Shown here one piece after another: positions 1-6,680 of a stretch of 12,902 bases of DNA (within the stretch, counting starts at the first letter, position 1; each line of letters begins with the position of its first letter). This DNA comes from a bacterium UBP3_UBA3054 (GTDB lineage Bacteria > Auribacterota > UBA3054), in assembly GCA_002366995.1 (NCBI GenBank), contig DFCM01000054.1, forward strand, positions 246 to 13,147. Direction: 5' to 3'. The translations under genes were made by a program, and so were the position numbers. The notes beneath the pieces were generated by a model. The model worked only from the letters and a program-made list of their open reading frames with translations. It had not been told where the DNA came from and searched no databases.

Positions 1-317
1 CCGTCCATCATGACGGACGTGAAGCTCTGGCGGATGGCGGAGAAGCAGGTGGCCGGGCTGTTGCCGTGATCCTGGTGCATGCAGACAGGGATCTCGGGGT
101 AGAGCTCGACAGCGGCCAGCATCAGGTGACGCAGATAAGCGTCCTGGGAATAGCTGCGGGCGCCGCGGGAAGCCTGGATGATGACAGGGCTCTCGGTCTC
201 GCGGGCAGCTTCCATGATGGCCTGGATCTGTTCCATGTTGTTGACATTCAGGGCGGCTACGCCATAACCGTTTTCGGCGGCATGGTCGAGCAGGATACGC
301 ATCGGAACTAACGGCAT
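1..317 (-). CDS. fba: Class II fructose-bisphosphate aldolase, 5' part (runs off the left edge)
   Basis: Class II aldolases are zinc enzymes that reversibly split fructose 1,6-bisphosphate into dihydroxyacetone phosphate and glyceraldehyde 3-phosphate in cytoplasmic glycolysis and gluconeogenesis. About 105 N-terminal residues are visible, starting MPLVPMRILLDHAAENGYGV. They include the NVNNMEQ substrate-region motif near residues 24-30, a QASRGAR stretch near 48-54 and HQDHGNSPAT near 81-90. By family knowledge the Asp of HQDHG (about residue 83) is the catalytic acid/base and the His after it (84) is a zinc ligand. The wording is that of the CbbA/FbaA type IIB branch. The ATG start (315-317) has an AGGAG site 6 bases upstream. 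It follows rpmA by 22 bases with no terminator between them, so it probably shares the ribosomal-protein transcript, which is an unusual neighbour for this gene. The C-terminal two thirds, with the remaining metal and phosphate ligands, lie outside the window. Confidence 0.95.
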   Translation of the reverse strand, partial: MPLVPMRILLDHAAENGYGVAALNVNNMEQIQAIMEAARETESPVIIQASRGARSYSQDAYLRHLMLAAVELYPEIPVCMHQDHGNSPATCFSAIRQSFTSVMMD

Positions 318-339
318 AAGATTCTCCTAAAAATTTATG

Positions 340-600
340 TTAATTTTGTTCGACGGGTTTGACGCTGACGTGCTTCCCGTCACGCTTGTTTTCGAAAACG
401 ACGATGCCGTCAACGACGCAGAAAAGACTGTCGTCTTTGGCGCGCAGAACGTTGACGCCCGGTTTGATTTTGGTGCCGCGCTGACGGACGATGATGGAGC
501 CGCTGGTGACCAGCTGGCCGCCGTAGCACTTGGTGCCCAGACGCTGGGCATTGCTTTCTCTACCGTTCTTAGAACTGCCAAGACCTTTCTTATGTGCCAT
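340..600 (-). CDS. rpmA: 50S ribosomal protein L27
   Basis: L27 belongs to the large subunit. Its flexible N-terminus reaches toward the peptidyl-transferase centre and helps place tRNA ends. The 86-residue protein begins MAHKKGLGSSKNGRESNAQR and carries the conserved IIVRQRGTK block near residues 36-44 and PGVNV near 47-51. Length and start are normal for the family. There is no Firmicutes-style cleavable N-terminal extension, because AHKKG follows directly after Met1. An AAGGAG site lies only about 3 bases before the ATG, which is closer than usual. The gene sits 12 bases downstream of rplU, the ordinary rplU-rpmA pairing. The usual next gene, obg/cgtA, is replaced by fba. Confidence 0.98.
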   Translation of the reverse strand: MAHKKGLGSSKNGRESNAQRLGTKCYGGQLVTSGSIIVRQRGTKIKPGVNVLRAKDDSLFCVVDGIVVFENKRDGKHVSVKPVEQN

Positions 601-612
601 ATCTTATTCTCC

Positions 613-924
613 TTATCCCAGAACGGATTTGATCTCGACGAGAGTGTAGCTCTGACGATGACCGGTTTTGCGCATATAATCTTTGCGACGTTTCTTTTTC
701 ATGATGAGCAGCTTTTCGCCCTTGACTTCGCCAAGGGAAACGCCTTTGACGCTAGCGCCTTCCACGGTGGGACGGCCGACTCTGATGGCGTCGCCGTCAG
801 CGGTCAAAAGAACTTTGTCAAAGGTAACTTCGGCGCCGGACTCGACCTCCAACTCGGGGATCTGGACCTTCATGCCTTCTTCCACGCGGAACTGCTTTCC
901 GCCGGTTTCAATGATAGCGTACAT
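613..924 (-). CDS. rplU: 50S ribosomal protein L21
   Basis: L21 binds 23S rRNA in the large subunit. The 103-residue protein begins MYAIIETGGKQFRVEEGMKV, the family's N-terminal hallmark. It ends with the KKKRRKDYMRKTGHRQ basic segment (about residues 76-91), which corresponds to the conserved KKRRKxYxxxxGHRQ RNA-binding motif. Length is typical. The ATG at 922-924 has an AGGAG site 7 bases upstream. It lies 22 bases after rplQ. In most bacteria rplU-rpmA forms its own operon elsewhere, so joining it to the end of the alpha operon is a rearrangement. Confidence 0.98.
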   Translation of the reverse strand: MYAIIETGGKQFRVEEGMKVQIPELEVESGAEVTFDKVLLTADGDAIRVGRPTVEGASVKGVSLGEVKGEKLLIMKKKRRKDYMRKTGHRQSYTLVEIKSVLG

Positions 925-946
925 TTATATTCTCCTAATTAATTGC

Positions 947-1432
947 TTATTCAGCCTTGGCTTCCTCAGTTTCGGGGGCCTGGGACTGCAGTTCGCCGCT
1001 GACATTGGCTTCGACCTTCACTTCCTCTTCCTTCTTGGCAGAGACGGTCTTGGCTTTGACTTCAGCGTCAACGAATTCCAGGATGCAGGTGGGGGCGTTG
1101 TCGCCGAGGCGCGTGCCGGTCTTCAGGATGCGGGTGTAGCCGCCCTGACGGCTGGCGAAACGGGGGCCCAGGACGTCGAAGAGGCGCTGGACGGTCTCTT
1201 TGCGATCCGGTCCGGAGGGACGCAGGAAGGCGATGGCCAGGCGGCGGTGATGAAGCGTGCCCTTCTTGGCCAGGGTCACCATACGGTCGGCGTAGCGTCT
1301 GGCGGAGCGGGCGATGCGCAGGGTGGTTGAGATGCGGTCATTGTCGATCAGGGAAGCGACCACGTTGGACATCAGCGCGGCGCGGTGATCGGACTTACGG
1401 CCGAGTTTGTCAGTTTTCTTCTGATGACGCAT
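947..1432 (-). CDS. rplQ: 50S ribosomal protein L17 with acidic C-terminal tail
   Basis: L17 sits near the peptide exit tunnel of the large subunit. The N-terminal MRHQKKTDKLGRKSDHR, the central RRYADRMVTLAKKG and the GPRFASRQGGYTRILKTG block (about residues 89-106) match the family, as does the RLGDNAPTCILEFV end of the core. The core stops near residue 123. A further 38 or so residues rich in Glu, Lys and Ala make the protein 161 residues, longer than the roughly 115-130 of many bacteria. The ATG at 1430-1432 has an AAGGA site 8 bases upstream. It follows rpoA by 32 bases, as in the classical alpha operon. The tail is probably disordered and could be lineage-specific. Confidence 0.97.
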   Translation of the reverse strand: MRHQKKTDKLGRKSDHRAALMSNVVASLIDNDRISTTLRIARSARRYADRMVTLAKKGTLHHRRLAIAFLRPSGPDRKETVQRLFDVLGPRFASRQGGYTRILKTGTRLGDNAPTCILEFVDAEVKAKTVSAKKEEEVKVEANVSGELQSQAPETEEAKAE

Positions 1433-1464
1433 AAATATATTCCTTAAATTTTATTTTCTCTTGC

Positions 1465-2463
1465 TTACTTCTTGCCGCCCTTGCGAACGATGCTGGCGGT
1501 GATGTCATCGTTGGTGATGAAGGCGAGGCCCCTGTCTTTCAGGGCGTCCTTGAGCTCTTCGAAGGCCTTGGGGCCGATGCCGTTGATCTTCTTGATATTG
1601 TCTTCGGTCATCTCGGCGAGTTCGCTGAAGGAAACGATGCCTTCGTTCTTGAGGATCTCGGCGGTGCGGACGGAGATGCCGCTGCCGGCGATCTGGTCTT
1701 CATCGCCTTCGGCTTCGTCGCTTTCGGCCGGTTCGGCGGCTTCCTCTTCTTCCTCAAGGTAGCCGGGGTCGGTGGCGGCGGCGAAGATGCTGATGTGCTC
1801 GTTCAGAAGATCGGCAGCCTGGACGGTGGCCTGGACGGGCTCGACTCTGCCGTCGGTCCACACTTCCAGAACGAGACCGTCATAGTCGGTCTGGTTGCCC
1901 ACGCGGGCGGATTCCACAGCGTACTTGACCTTCTCGATGGGAGAGAAGAGCGAGTCGATGGGAATGACGCCGACGGGCTGGTCGCTCTTTTTGTTCTTGT
2001 CGGCGGGACGGTATCCGCGGCCGACTTCCACAGTCATCTCGATCGCGAGCTTGCCGTTCGTATCGAGGTTGCAGATGTACCAATCGGGGTTGAGGATCTC
2101 AACGCCGGCGGGCACTTTGATGCTCTTGGCGGTCACGTCGCCTTTGCCGCTGACCTTGAGCGTGCAGGTGAAAGGCTTCTTGGTAGTGACCTTGAAGAGC
2201 ACTTTCTTCAGGTTGAGGATAATGTGGGTCACATCCTCAAAAACGCCCGGGACGGTGGAGAACTCGTGGTTGACGCCGTCGATCTTGACGGTGGTGATGG
2301 CCGCTCCCTCGAGAGAGGAAAGGATAACGCGGCGAAGCGCGTTGCCGAGCGTGTGGCCCCATCCGCGTTCCAGAGGACGGATATCCATCTTGGCGTAAGT
2401 CGCCGTTCTGGATTTTTTATCGACCTTGATACCTTCAGGCATTTCAAAATTTTTCAAATTCAT
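1465..2463 (-). CDS. rpoA: DNA-directed RNA polymerase subunit alpha
   Basis: Alpha dimerises to nucleate RNA polymerase assembly. Its C-terminal domain contacts promoter UP elements and activators. The 332-residue protein has the N-terminal assembly domain, with HTLGNALRRVILSSLEGAA near residues 37-55 and VPGVFEDVTHIILNLK near 71-86. A very acidic linker follows (about 235-257, with a run of five Glu). The helix-hairpin-helix C-terminal domain spans about 262-313. In that domain SVRTAEILK (264-272) aligns with E. coli TVRSANCLK and GIGPKAF (295-301) with NLGKKSL. The key Arg (266), Gly (297) and Lys (299) are kept, but the positions of E. coli Asn268 and Ser299 read Glu269 and Ala300. The ATG at 2461-2463 has an AGAGG-type site. 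rpsD, commonly the gene just upstream, is missing, leaving a 52-base gap after rpsK. Confidence 0.98.
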   Translation of the reverse strand: MNLKNFEMPEGIKVDKKSRTATYAKMDIRPLERGWGHTLGNALRRVILSSLEGAAITTVKIDGVNHEFSTVPGVFEDVTHIILNLKKVLFKVTTKKPFTCTLKVSGKGDVTAKSIKVPAGVEILNPDWYICNLDTNGKLAIEMTVEVGRGYRPADKNKKSDQPVGVIPIDSLFSPIEKVKYAVESARVGNQTDYDGLVLEVWTDGRVEPVQATVQAADLLNEHISIFAAATDPGYLEEEEEAAEPAESDEAEGDEDQIAGSGISVRTAEILKNEGIVSFSELAEMTEDNIKKINGIGPKAFEELKDALKDRGLAFITNDDITASIVRKGGKK

Positions 2464-2515
2464 GGGAAGACCCCTCTAAATTCAGGTGAAACTCCAAACG
2501 CTGGAAATGAACAAA

Positions 2516-2905
2516 TTACACGCGGCGGCGCTTGCGGGGACGGCAGCCGTTGTGGGGAACGGGCGTGGTGTCGCTGATGGAGGTGACGGTCATGCCGGCG
2601 GTCTCGAAAGCGCGCACGGCCGCTTCGCGTCCGGCGCCGGGTCCGCTGACTTTGACTTCCACTTCGCGCATGCCGTTCTGCATAGCGACGGCGGCGGCTT
2701 CGGAAGCGATCCTGGTCGCCACGAAGGCCGTGGACTTGCGGGCGCCGCTGTATTTGAGTTTGCCGGCGGAGCACCAGGAGATCACATTGCCGCGGCGGTC
2801 AGCCACAGAAACGATCGTGTTGTTAAAAGAGGCCTTGATGTAGGCAATGCCCTGCGGGATGTTCTTGCTGACTTTCCGCGCGCCTTTGCGTCTTGTTGTA
2901 GCCAT
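2516..2905 (-). CDS. rpsK: 30S ribosomal protein S11
   Basis: S11 lies on the platform of the small subunit next to the mRNA exit path. The 129-residue protein shows the family motifs IPQGIAYIKASFNNTIVSV (about residues 16-34), SAGKLKYSGARKSTAFVA (about 46-63), VSGPGAGREAAVRAFETAG (about 86-104) and the closing PVPHNGCRPRKRRRV. Length is normal. The ATG at 2903-2905 gives the expected N-terminus, MATTRRKGARKV. It follows rpsM by 27 bases. A 52-base gap follows in which no gene is seen, where rpsD would often lie. Confidence 0.98.
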   Translation of the reverse strand: MATTRRKGARKVSKNIPQGIAYIKASFNNTIVSVADRRGNVISWCSAGKLKYSGARKSTAFVATRIASEAAAVAMQNGMREVEVKVSGPGAGREAAVRAFETAGMTVTSISDTTPVPHNGCRPRKRRRV

Positions 2906-2932
2906 TTAAGATATTACTCCTGAGTTTATTTC

Positions 2933-3307
2933 TTATTTCTTGGGTCCGCCGCCGGCGCTCAACATGCGTTTGGGGCCTTTGCAGGTGCGGGCGTTGGTAC
3001 GAGTGCGCTGTCCGCGCGTCGGCAGGTTCTTGCGATGACGCTGACCGCGGTAGCAGTTGATGGCGACGAGGCGCTTGATATTCTGCTGGACTTCGCGGCG
3101 AAGATCGCCCTCGATCAGTCTGGCCTGAAGCGCCTGGGTGATGCGCTGGATCTCGTCATTGACCAATTCGTGGGCTCTCTTGTCCGGATCGACTTCGGCT
3201 TCCGCCAGGATCAGTTTCGCGGTGAGCGGGCCAACGCCATAGATGTACTGTAAAGCGGCTTCGATCCGCTTCTGATTAGGAATGTCTACTCCTACGATAC
3301 GAGGCAT
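2933..3307 (-). CDS. rpsM: 30S ribosomal protein S13
   Basis: S13 sits in the head of the small subunit, contacts L5 across the subunit bridge and touches P-site tRNA with its basic tail. The 124-residue protein starts MPRIVGVDIPNQKRIEAALQ, followed by the helix-two-turn-helix core with YIYGVGPLTA. The conserved C-terminal segment is CYRGQRHRKNLPTRGQRTRT (about residues 85-104), followed by NARTCKGP. In that last motif a Cys replaces the common Arg. The ATG at 3305-3307 has an AAAGGAG site 10 bases upstream. It lies 34 bases after rpmJ. Confidence 0.98.
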   Translation of the reverse strand: MPRIVGVDIPNQKRIEAALQYIYGVGPLTAKLILAEAEVDPDKRAHELVNDEIQRITQALQARLIEGDLRREVQQNIKRLVAINCYRGQRHRKNLPTRGQRTRTNARTCKGPKRMLSAGGGPKK

Positions 3308-3341
3308 AAGGTTTTTGCTCCTTTAGGATTTTTGCAATGGG

Positions 3342-3455
3342 TTATCCCTGGCGCTGTTTGTGGCGCGGGTTGGTACAGATAACGCGAATGACCCGGTTTC
3401 TCCGGACGATGCGGCACTTTTCGCACATCAGTTTGACTGAAGAACGCACTTTCAT
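3342..3455 (-). CDS. rpmJ: 50S ribosomal protein L36, zinc-ribbon form
   Basis: This is a very short gene of 37 codons plus TAA. The translation opens MKVRSSVKLMCEKCRIVRRN and ends VIRVICTNPRHKQRQG. It has the four zinc ligands of the classical C+ form at Cys11, Cys14, Cys27 and His32, and exactly the usual L36 length. L36 is a small late-assembly protein of the large subunit that packs against 23S rRNA. The ATG is at 3453-3455. It lies 20 bases after map and 34 bases before rpsM. infA, which often lies between map and rpmJ, is not present. Confidence 0.97.
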   Translation of the reverse strand: MKVRSSVKLMCEKCRIVRRNRVIRVICTNPRHKQRQG

Positions 3456-3475
3456 AGTGTTTTTCCTTTATGTAT

Positions 3476-4225
3476 TTACTTTGTTAATATTTCCGATCCA
3501 TGCTCGGTGACCAAGACCGTGTTTTCGTGATGGGCGCAGGGCAGGCCGTCTTTCGTAACAGCCGTCCAGCCGTCCTTCAAGGTCCTGACGCCGGGCTTTC
3601 CCAAGGCGATCATGGGTTCTATCGCAAGAGTCATCCCCGCTTTGAGGATGGGACCCGTCCCCTTCTTTCCGAAGTTGGGGATGTCCGGCATCTCGTGCAA
3701 TTTTCTGCCCACACCGTGACCGACGTATTCCCTGACGACTCCGTAGCCGAACTTTTCAGCGTGGCTCTGGATGGCGTGCGAGACGTCGCCGAGGTGAATG
3801 CCCTCTTTGATGAGTCTGACGCCGGCTTCGAAGGAAGCTTCCGTCTCTTTAACGAGCTTGGCGACCTCAGGCTTGACGTTCCCTACCAGGTAAGTCCTGG
3901 CGGCGTCGCTGTAGAAGCCTCTGAGGACCGCGCCCGTGTCGATGCTTACGATATCTCCGTCACAGAGCATTCTGTCGCCCGGGATCCCGTGGACCACTTC
4001 CTCGTTCACCGAAGAGCAGACCGTTCCGGGAAAACCGTAAAGCCCCTTGAAGGCCGGCACAGCGCCCCTCGAGCGAATGAAATCCTCGGCTCTGCGGTCT
4101 ATTTCCGCGGTGGTGACGCCGGGGACGATCCATTCCTCGATCAGCCTTAAAAGTTCGCCGGTGATGGCGCCGGAGGCGCGCATGCAGGCGATCTCTTCCT
4201 CGGACTTAACGATTATGGGAGACAT
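3476..4225 (-). CDS. map: Type I methionine aminopeptidase
   Basis: Map removes the initiator methionine from new proteins in the cytoplasm and uses two divalent metal ions. At 249 residues it is the short, single-domain bacterial form without an N-terminal zinc or SH3-like extension. All five metal ligands of the pita-bread fold are visible: Asp96 (SIDTG), Asp107 (YSDAART), His170 (GHGVGRKLHE), Glu203 (AIEPM) and Glu234 (HHENT). The substrate-binding histidines His79 (VVHGIPG) and His177 (LHEMP) are also present. The ATG (4223-4225) shares one base with the adk stop codon (TAATG), so adk and map are probably translationally coupled. The order secY-adk-map is common in the spc region of many bacteria. 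Confidence 0.98.
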   Translation of the reverse strand: MSPIIVKSEEEIACMRASGAITGELLRLIEEWIVPGVTTAEIDRRAEDFIRSRGAVPAFKGLYGFPGTVCSSVNEEVVHGIPGDRMLCDGDIVSIDTGAVLRGFYSDAARTYLVGNVKPEVAKLVKETEASFEAGVRLIKEGIHLGDVSHAIQSHAEKFGYGVVREYVGHGVGRKLHEMPDIPNFGKKGTGPILKAGMTLAIEPMIALGKPGVRTLKDGWTAVTKDGLPCAHHENTVLVTEHGSEILTK

Positions 4226-4863
4226 TAAAGCAAAGACCTGATGGCTTCCGCCGTCTCGTTTTTGTCTACGTCGGCTTTGACGTCTTTAAGGACGCCGTTG
4301 CCTCGGTAATAGTCAATGAGCTCTGCCGTCTGGGCTTTGTAGACGCTCAGACGGTTGGTGATGGTCTCAGCCGTGTCGTCACTGCGCTGATAGACTTCAC
4401 CGCCGTCAATGTCGCAGACGCCCTCAACTTTGGGCGGCTTCGACTTGACGTTGTAGATCGCTCCGCATTTGCGGCAGACGCGGCGGGTCGTCAGGCGGCC
4501 CAATACCACTTCGTCGCTGCACATGAGATTGATCACAAGATCTATTTTCTGCCCCTTGGCGGCGAGAGCCGCGTCGAGGGCTTTGGCCTGAGCCATCGTT
4601 CTCGGGAATCCGTCGAGAAGGAAACCGTTGACGCAATCGGACTCAGAAATTCTTTCTTCCACCATTTTGCAGACCACGCTGTCGGGGACCAGTTCGCCCT
4701 TGTCCATATAGGATTTGGCTTCCAATCCGACAGGAGTGCCGTTCTTGATGGCCGCCCTGAACATGTCACCCGTAGAGATGTGCGGGATCTTGCAGGTCTC
4801 GGTCACGATACCGGCGTGAGTGCCTTTTCCGGCTCCCGGAGGTCCAAGCAAAACGACGCGCAT
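4225..4863 (-). CDS. adk: Adenylate kinase, zinc-LID type
   Basis: Adenylate kinase converts AMP plus ATP into two ADP in the cytoplasm. From the ATG at 4861-4863 the protein is 212 residues, with the P-loop GPPGAGKGT at 7-15, the AMP-binding STGDMFR near 30-36, and DGFPRT at 84-89. The LID domain has Cys130, Cys133, Cys150 and Asp153, a Cys3-Asp zinc set at the same numbers as those known in Bacillus subtilis Adk, followed by RSDD. A TTG three codons upstream (4870-4872) is also in frame, but it overlaps the secY stop and sits only about 3 bases from the GGGAG site. The ATG is spaced about 12 bases from that site and gives the family's MRVVLLGPPGAG start, so it is preferred. The gene begins 5 bases after secY. 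Confidence 0.96.
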   Translation of the reverse strand: MRVVLLGPPGAGKGTHAGIVTETCKIPHISTGDMFRAAIKNGTPVGLEAKSYMDKGELVPDSVVCKMVEERISESDCVNGFLLDGFPRTMAQAKALDAALAAKGQKIDLVINLMCSDEVVLGRLTTRRVCRKCGAIYNVKSKPPKVEGVCDIDGGEVYQRSDDTAETITNRLSVYKAQTAELIDYYRGNGVLKDVKADVDKNETAEAIRSLL

Positions 4864-4868
4864 AAAGA

Positions 4869-6188
4869 TCAATATCTCCCTCTGAGGCGGCCCTTCTGCA
4901 TGAAACCGTCATACTGGTGCATGAGAAGGTGCGCTTCGATCTGCTGCATGGTGTCAAGGACAACGCCCACGACGATCAGGATACCGGTGCCGCCCATGAA
5001 GCTGGCGATCGTCCAGTCAACATGCAGTCTGCCGGTGATAAGAGCCGGGACGACGGCGATGATGGCGAGGAAGATGGCGCCCGCGGTGGTGATGCGGAAC
5101 ATGCTGGCTTCCAAAAAGTCGGAGGTCGGTTTGCCAGGCCTGATGCCGGGAATGAAGGCGCCGTTCTTCTTGAAGTCATCGGCGATCTGCACGGGGTTGA
5201 ACTGAATGGCCGTGTAGAAGTACGTGAAGAAGATGACCAGAGCGGCGTAAACGATCAGGTAACCGGCGCTGCTGGGAGTGGCAAACTGATTGACGATGTT
5301 GCGGACCGTGTACCAATCGCCAGGCACGATCTGGGCCAGAGCCTGCGGAACGATCATAAGAGCGCCCGCGAAGATGATCGGGATGACGTTGGCCTGGTTC
5401 AGGCGCAGCGGAATGTAGGAAGTGTGGGCCGGGACCGTCTTGCCGCCGCCGGCCACCCTGCGGGCGTACTGCACCGGGATGCGGCGCTGGCCCTGGATGA
5501 CCAGGATAACGGAATAGACCACGACCACGAAGAGCACTATCATCAAAATGCCGATCGCGATGCTGCCGTCAGAGCCCGGAGCGAAATGAAGCTGCCAAAG
5601 GCGCTTGAAAGCATAGGGCATGCGGCACAATATACCGGCGGCGATGATAAGGGAAATGCCGTTGCCGACGCCGCGCTGCGTGATCTGCTCGCCGAGCCAC
5701 ATAAGGAAGGTGGTGCCGGCCGTAAGGCAGATGATGAAGAGCGGGACGAAGAGCACGGGGGAGATCATGTTGATGCCGTTGTGGACCAGGGATCTGGCCA
5801 GAATGGCGCCCTGCACAACGCAGATGACGACCGTCAGATAACGGACGTACTGATTGATCTTGTTGCGGCCCGCTTCGCCTTCCCTGGAGAGACGCTCCAA
5901 GGAGGGAACGACGCTGGCGGCCAGCTGAATAATAATGGAGGCGGAGATGTTAGGCATGACACCAAGAGCCATGATGGTCATGTTGCCGATACCGCCGCCT
6001 GTGAACATATCCATCATGTCGAACAGGTTCTTGTTCACACCGGCGAACATTTCGCTGACTTTGGAAACGTCGACGCCGGGAGCCCAGATGCTGCCTGCCA
6101 GACGGTAAACACCAAGCATCAGGAGAGTGAAGATGATCCTCTCCCTGAGTTCCTTGATGCTGAACATGTTACTAAGCGCTTTAAACAT
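4869..6188 (-). CDS. secY: Preprotein translocase subunit SecY
   Basis: SecY forms the inner-membrane channel through which SecA or the ribosome passes proteins. The 439-residue protein has about ten hydrophobic helices. The plug region with GGGIGNMTIMALGVMPNISA lies near residues 64-83, SREGEAGRNKINQYVR near 101-116, and GEQITQRGVGNGISLII near 166-182. LRLNQANVIPIIFA is at 261-274, and the cytosolic C5-loop FIPGIRPGKPT is at 345-355, with Arg350 in the place of the essential E. coli Arg357. The C-terminus ends YDGFMQKGRLRGRY. Length is normal. The ATG at 6186-6188 has an AGGA site 5 bases upstream. It is the only gene here with a visible stop that ends in TGA; the other 25 use TAA. It follows rplO by 28 bases and adk begins 5 bases after it. 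Confidence 0.98.
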   Translation of the reverse strand: MFKALSNMFSIKELRERIIFTLLMLGVYRLAGSIWAPGVDVSKVSEMFAGVNKNLFDMMDMFTGGGIGNMTIMALGVMPNISASIIIQLAASVVPSLERLSREGEAGRNKINQYVRYLTVVICVVQGAILARSLVHNGINMISPVLFVPLFIICLTAGTTFLMWLGEQITQRGVGNGISLIIAAGILCRMPYAFKRLWQLHFAPGSDGSIAIGILMIVLFVVVVYSVILVIQGQRRIPVQYARRVAGGGKTVPAHTSYIPLRLNQANVIPIIFAGALMIVPQALAQIVPGDWYTVRNIVNQFATPSSAGYLIVYAALVIFFTYFYTAIQFNPVQIADDFKKNGAFIPGIRPGKPTSDFLEASMFRITTAGAIFLAIIAVVPALITGRLHVDWTIASFMGGTGILIVVGVVLDTMQQIEAHLLMHQYDGFMQKGRLRGRY

Positions 6189-6216
6189 AATGGTCCTAAC
6201 TGGGCTTGATTATGAA

Positions 6217-6669
6217 TTATTCCTGTTTTCCGTTGGAGATGGAACCGCCGGCGGCTTTGATCTTTTCCTCAGCGGCAGGGCTCCACTTGTCGGCGACGAC
6301 GGTCACGGCGACGTTGATCTCGCCCTTGGCAAGAACTTTGAAACGCGGAGTCTTCTTGGGGAGGATGCCGATGGCGATGAGTTCCTTGATGGTCACGGTG
6401 GACCCGGCCGGGAATCTGTTCAGGTCGCTGACGTTCACCACTTCGTAGACGACGGTGAAGTTGGCGTTGTTGAAGCCCCTGCGGGGAAGTCTGCGGTAGA
6501 TCGGGGTCTGGCCGCCTTCGAAACCGATGCGGACGCCGCCGCCGGAACGGGCTTTCTGACCTTTGTTGCCGCGGCCGGCCGTCTTGCCGTTGCCGGTACC
6601 CTGGCCCTGGCCTCTTCTCTTATTCGTGCGCTTGGCGCCCGGAAAAGCTTTTAAATCGTTGATCTGCAT
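6217..6669 (-). CDS. rplO: 50S ribosomal protein L15
   Basis: L15 is an early-to-mid assembly protein of the large subunit. Its glycine- and arginine-rich N-terminal arm threads into 23S rRNA. The 150-residue protein shows GRGNKGQKARSGGGVRIGFE (about residues 33-52), GGQTPIYRRLPRRGFNN (53-69) and a globular C-terminal half ending near VTVVADKWSPAAEEKIKAAG. Length is typical. The ATG at 6667-6669 has an AAGGAA site 7 bases upstream. It starts only 11 bases after rpsE, so there is no room for rpmD (L30), which usually lies between them. Confidence 0.98.
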   Translation of the reverse strand: MQINDLKAFPGAKRTNKRRGQGQGTGNGKTAGRGNKGQKARSGGGVRIGFEGGQTPIYRRLPRRGFNNANFTVVYEVVNVSDLNRFPAGSTVTIKELIAIGILPKKTPRFKVLAKGEINVAVTVVADKWSPAAEEKIKAAGGSISNGKQE

Positions 6670-6680
6670 AATCTATTTCC

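Noticed and set aside
318..339. Possible terminator between rpmA and fba
   Set aside because: The 22-base gap holds only A/T-rich bases and the fba AGGAG site, with no stem-loop and T-tract.
652..680. Antisense promoter-like pair on the plus strand inside rplU (CTGACG, 17 bases, TATAAT)
   Set aside because: The bases are dictated by the conserved L21 motif KDYMRKTGHRQ on the minus strand. The -35 matches only 4 of 6 and there is no gene or RNA signal downstream on the plus strand.
2464..2515. Possible promoter or remnant rpsD in the rpsK-rpoA gap
   Set aside because: No -10-like hexamer at sensible spacing and no S4-like reading in any frame; the gap holds only the rpoA ribosome-binding site.
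1795..2577. 260-codon plus-strand frame opposite rpoA
   Set aside because: It is a shadow of rpoA, crossing into the rpsK gap, with low-complexity Gly/Asp/Val composition and no family resemblance.
4864..4872. Upstream TTG start for adk adding Met-Ile-Phe
   Set aside because: It overlaps the secY stop, is too close to the GGGAG site, and gives extra residues not found in the family. The ATG at 4861-4863 fits better.
4917..6209. 430-codon open frame on the plus strand opposite secY
   Set aside because: The minus strand encodes a complete SecY with all family motifs. The plus frame is rich in Asp, Gly, His and Val, has no recognisable domain and no proper ribosome-binding site, and is a typical antisense shadow in GC-rich coding DNA.
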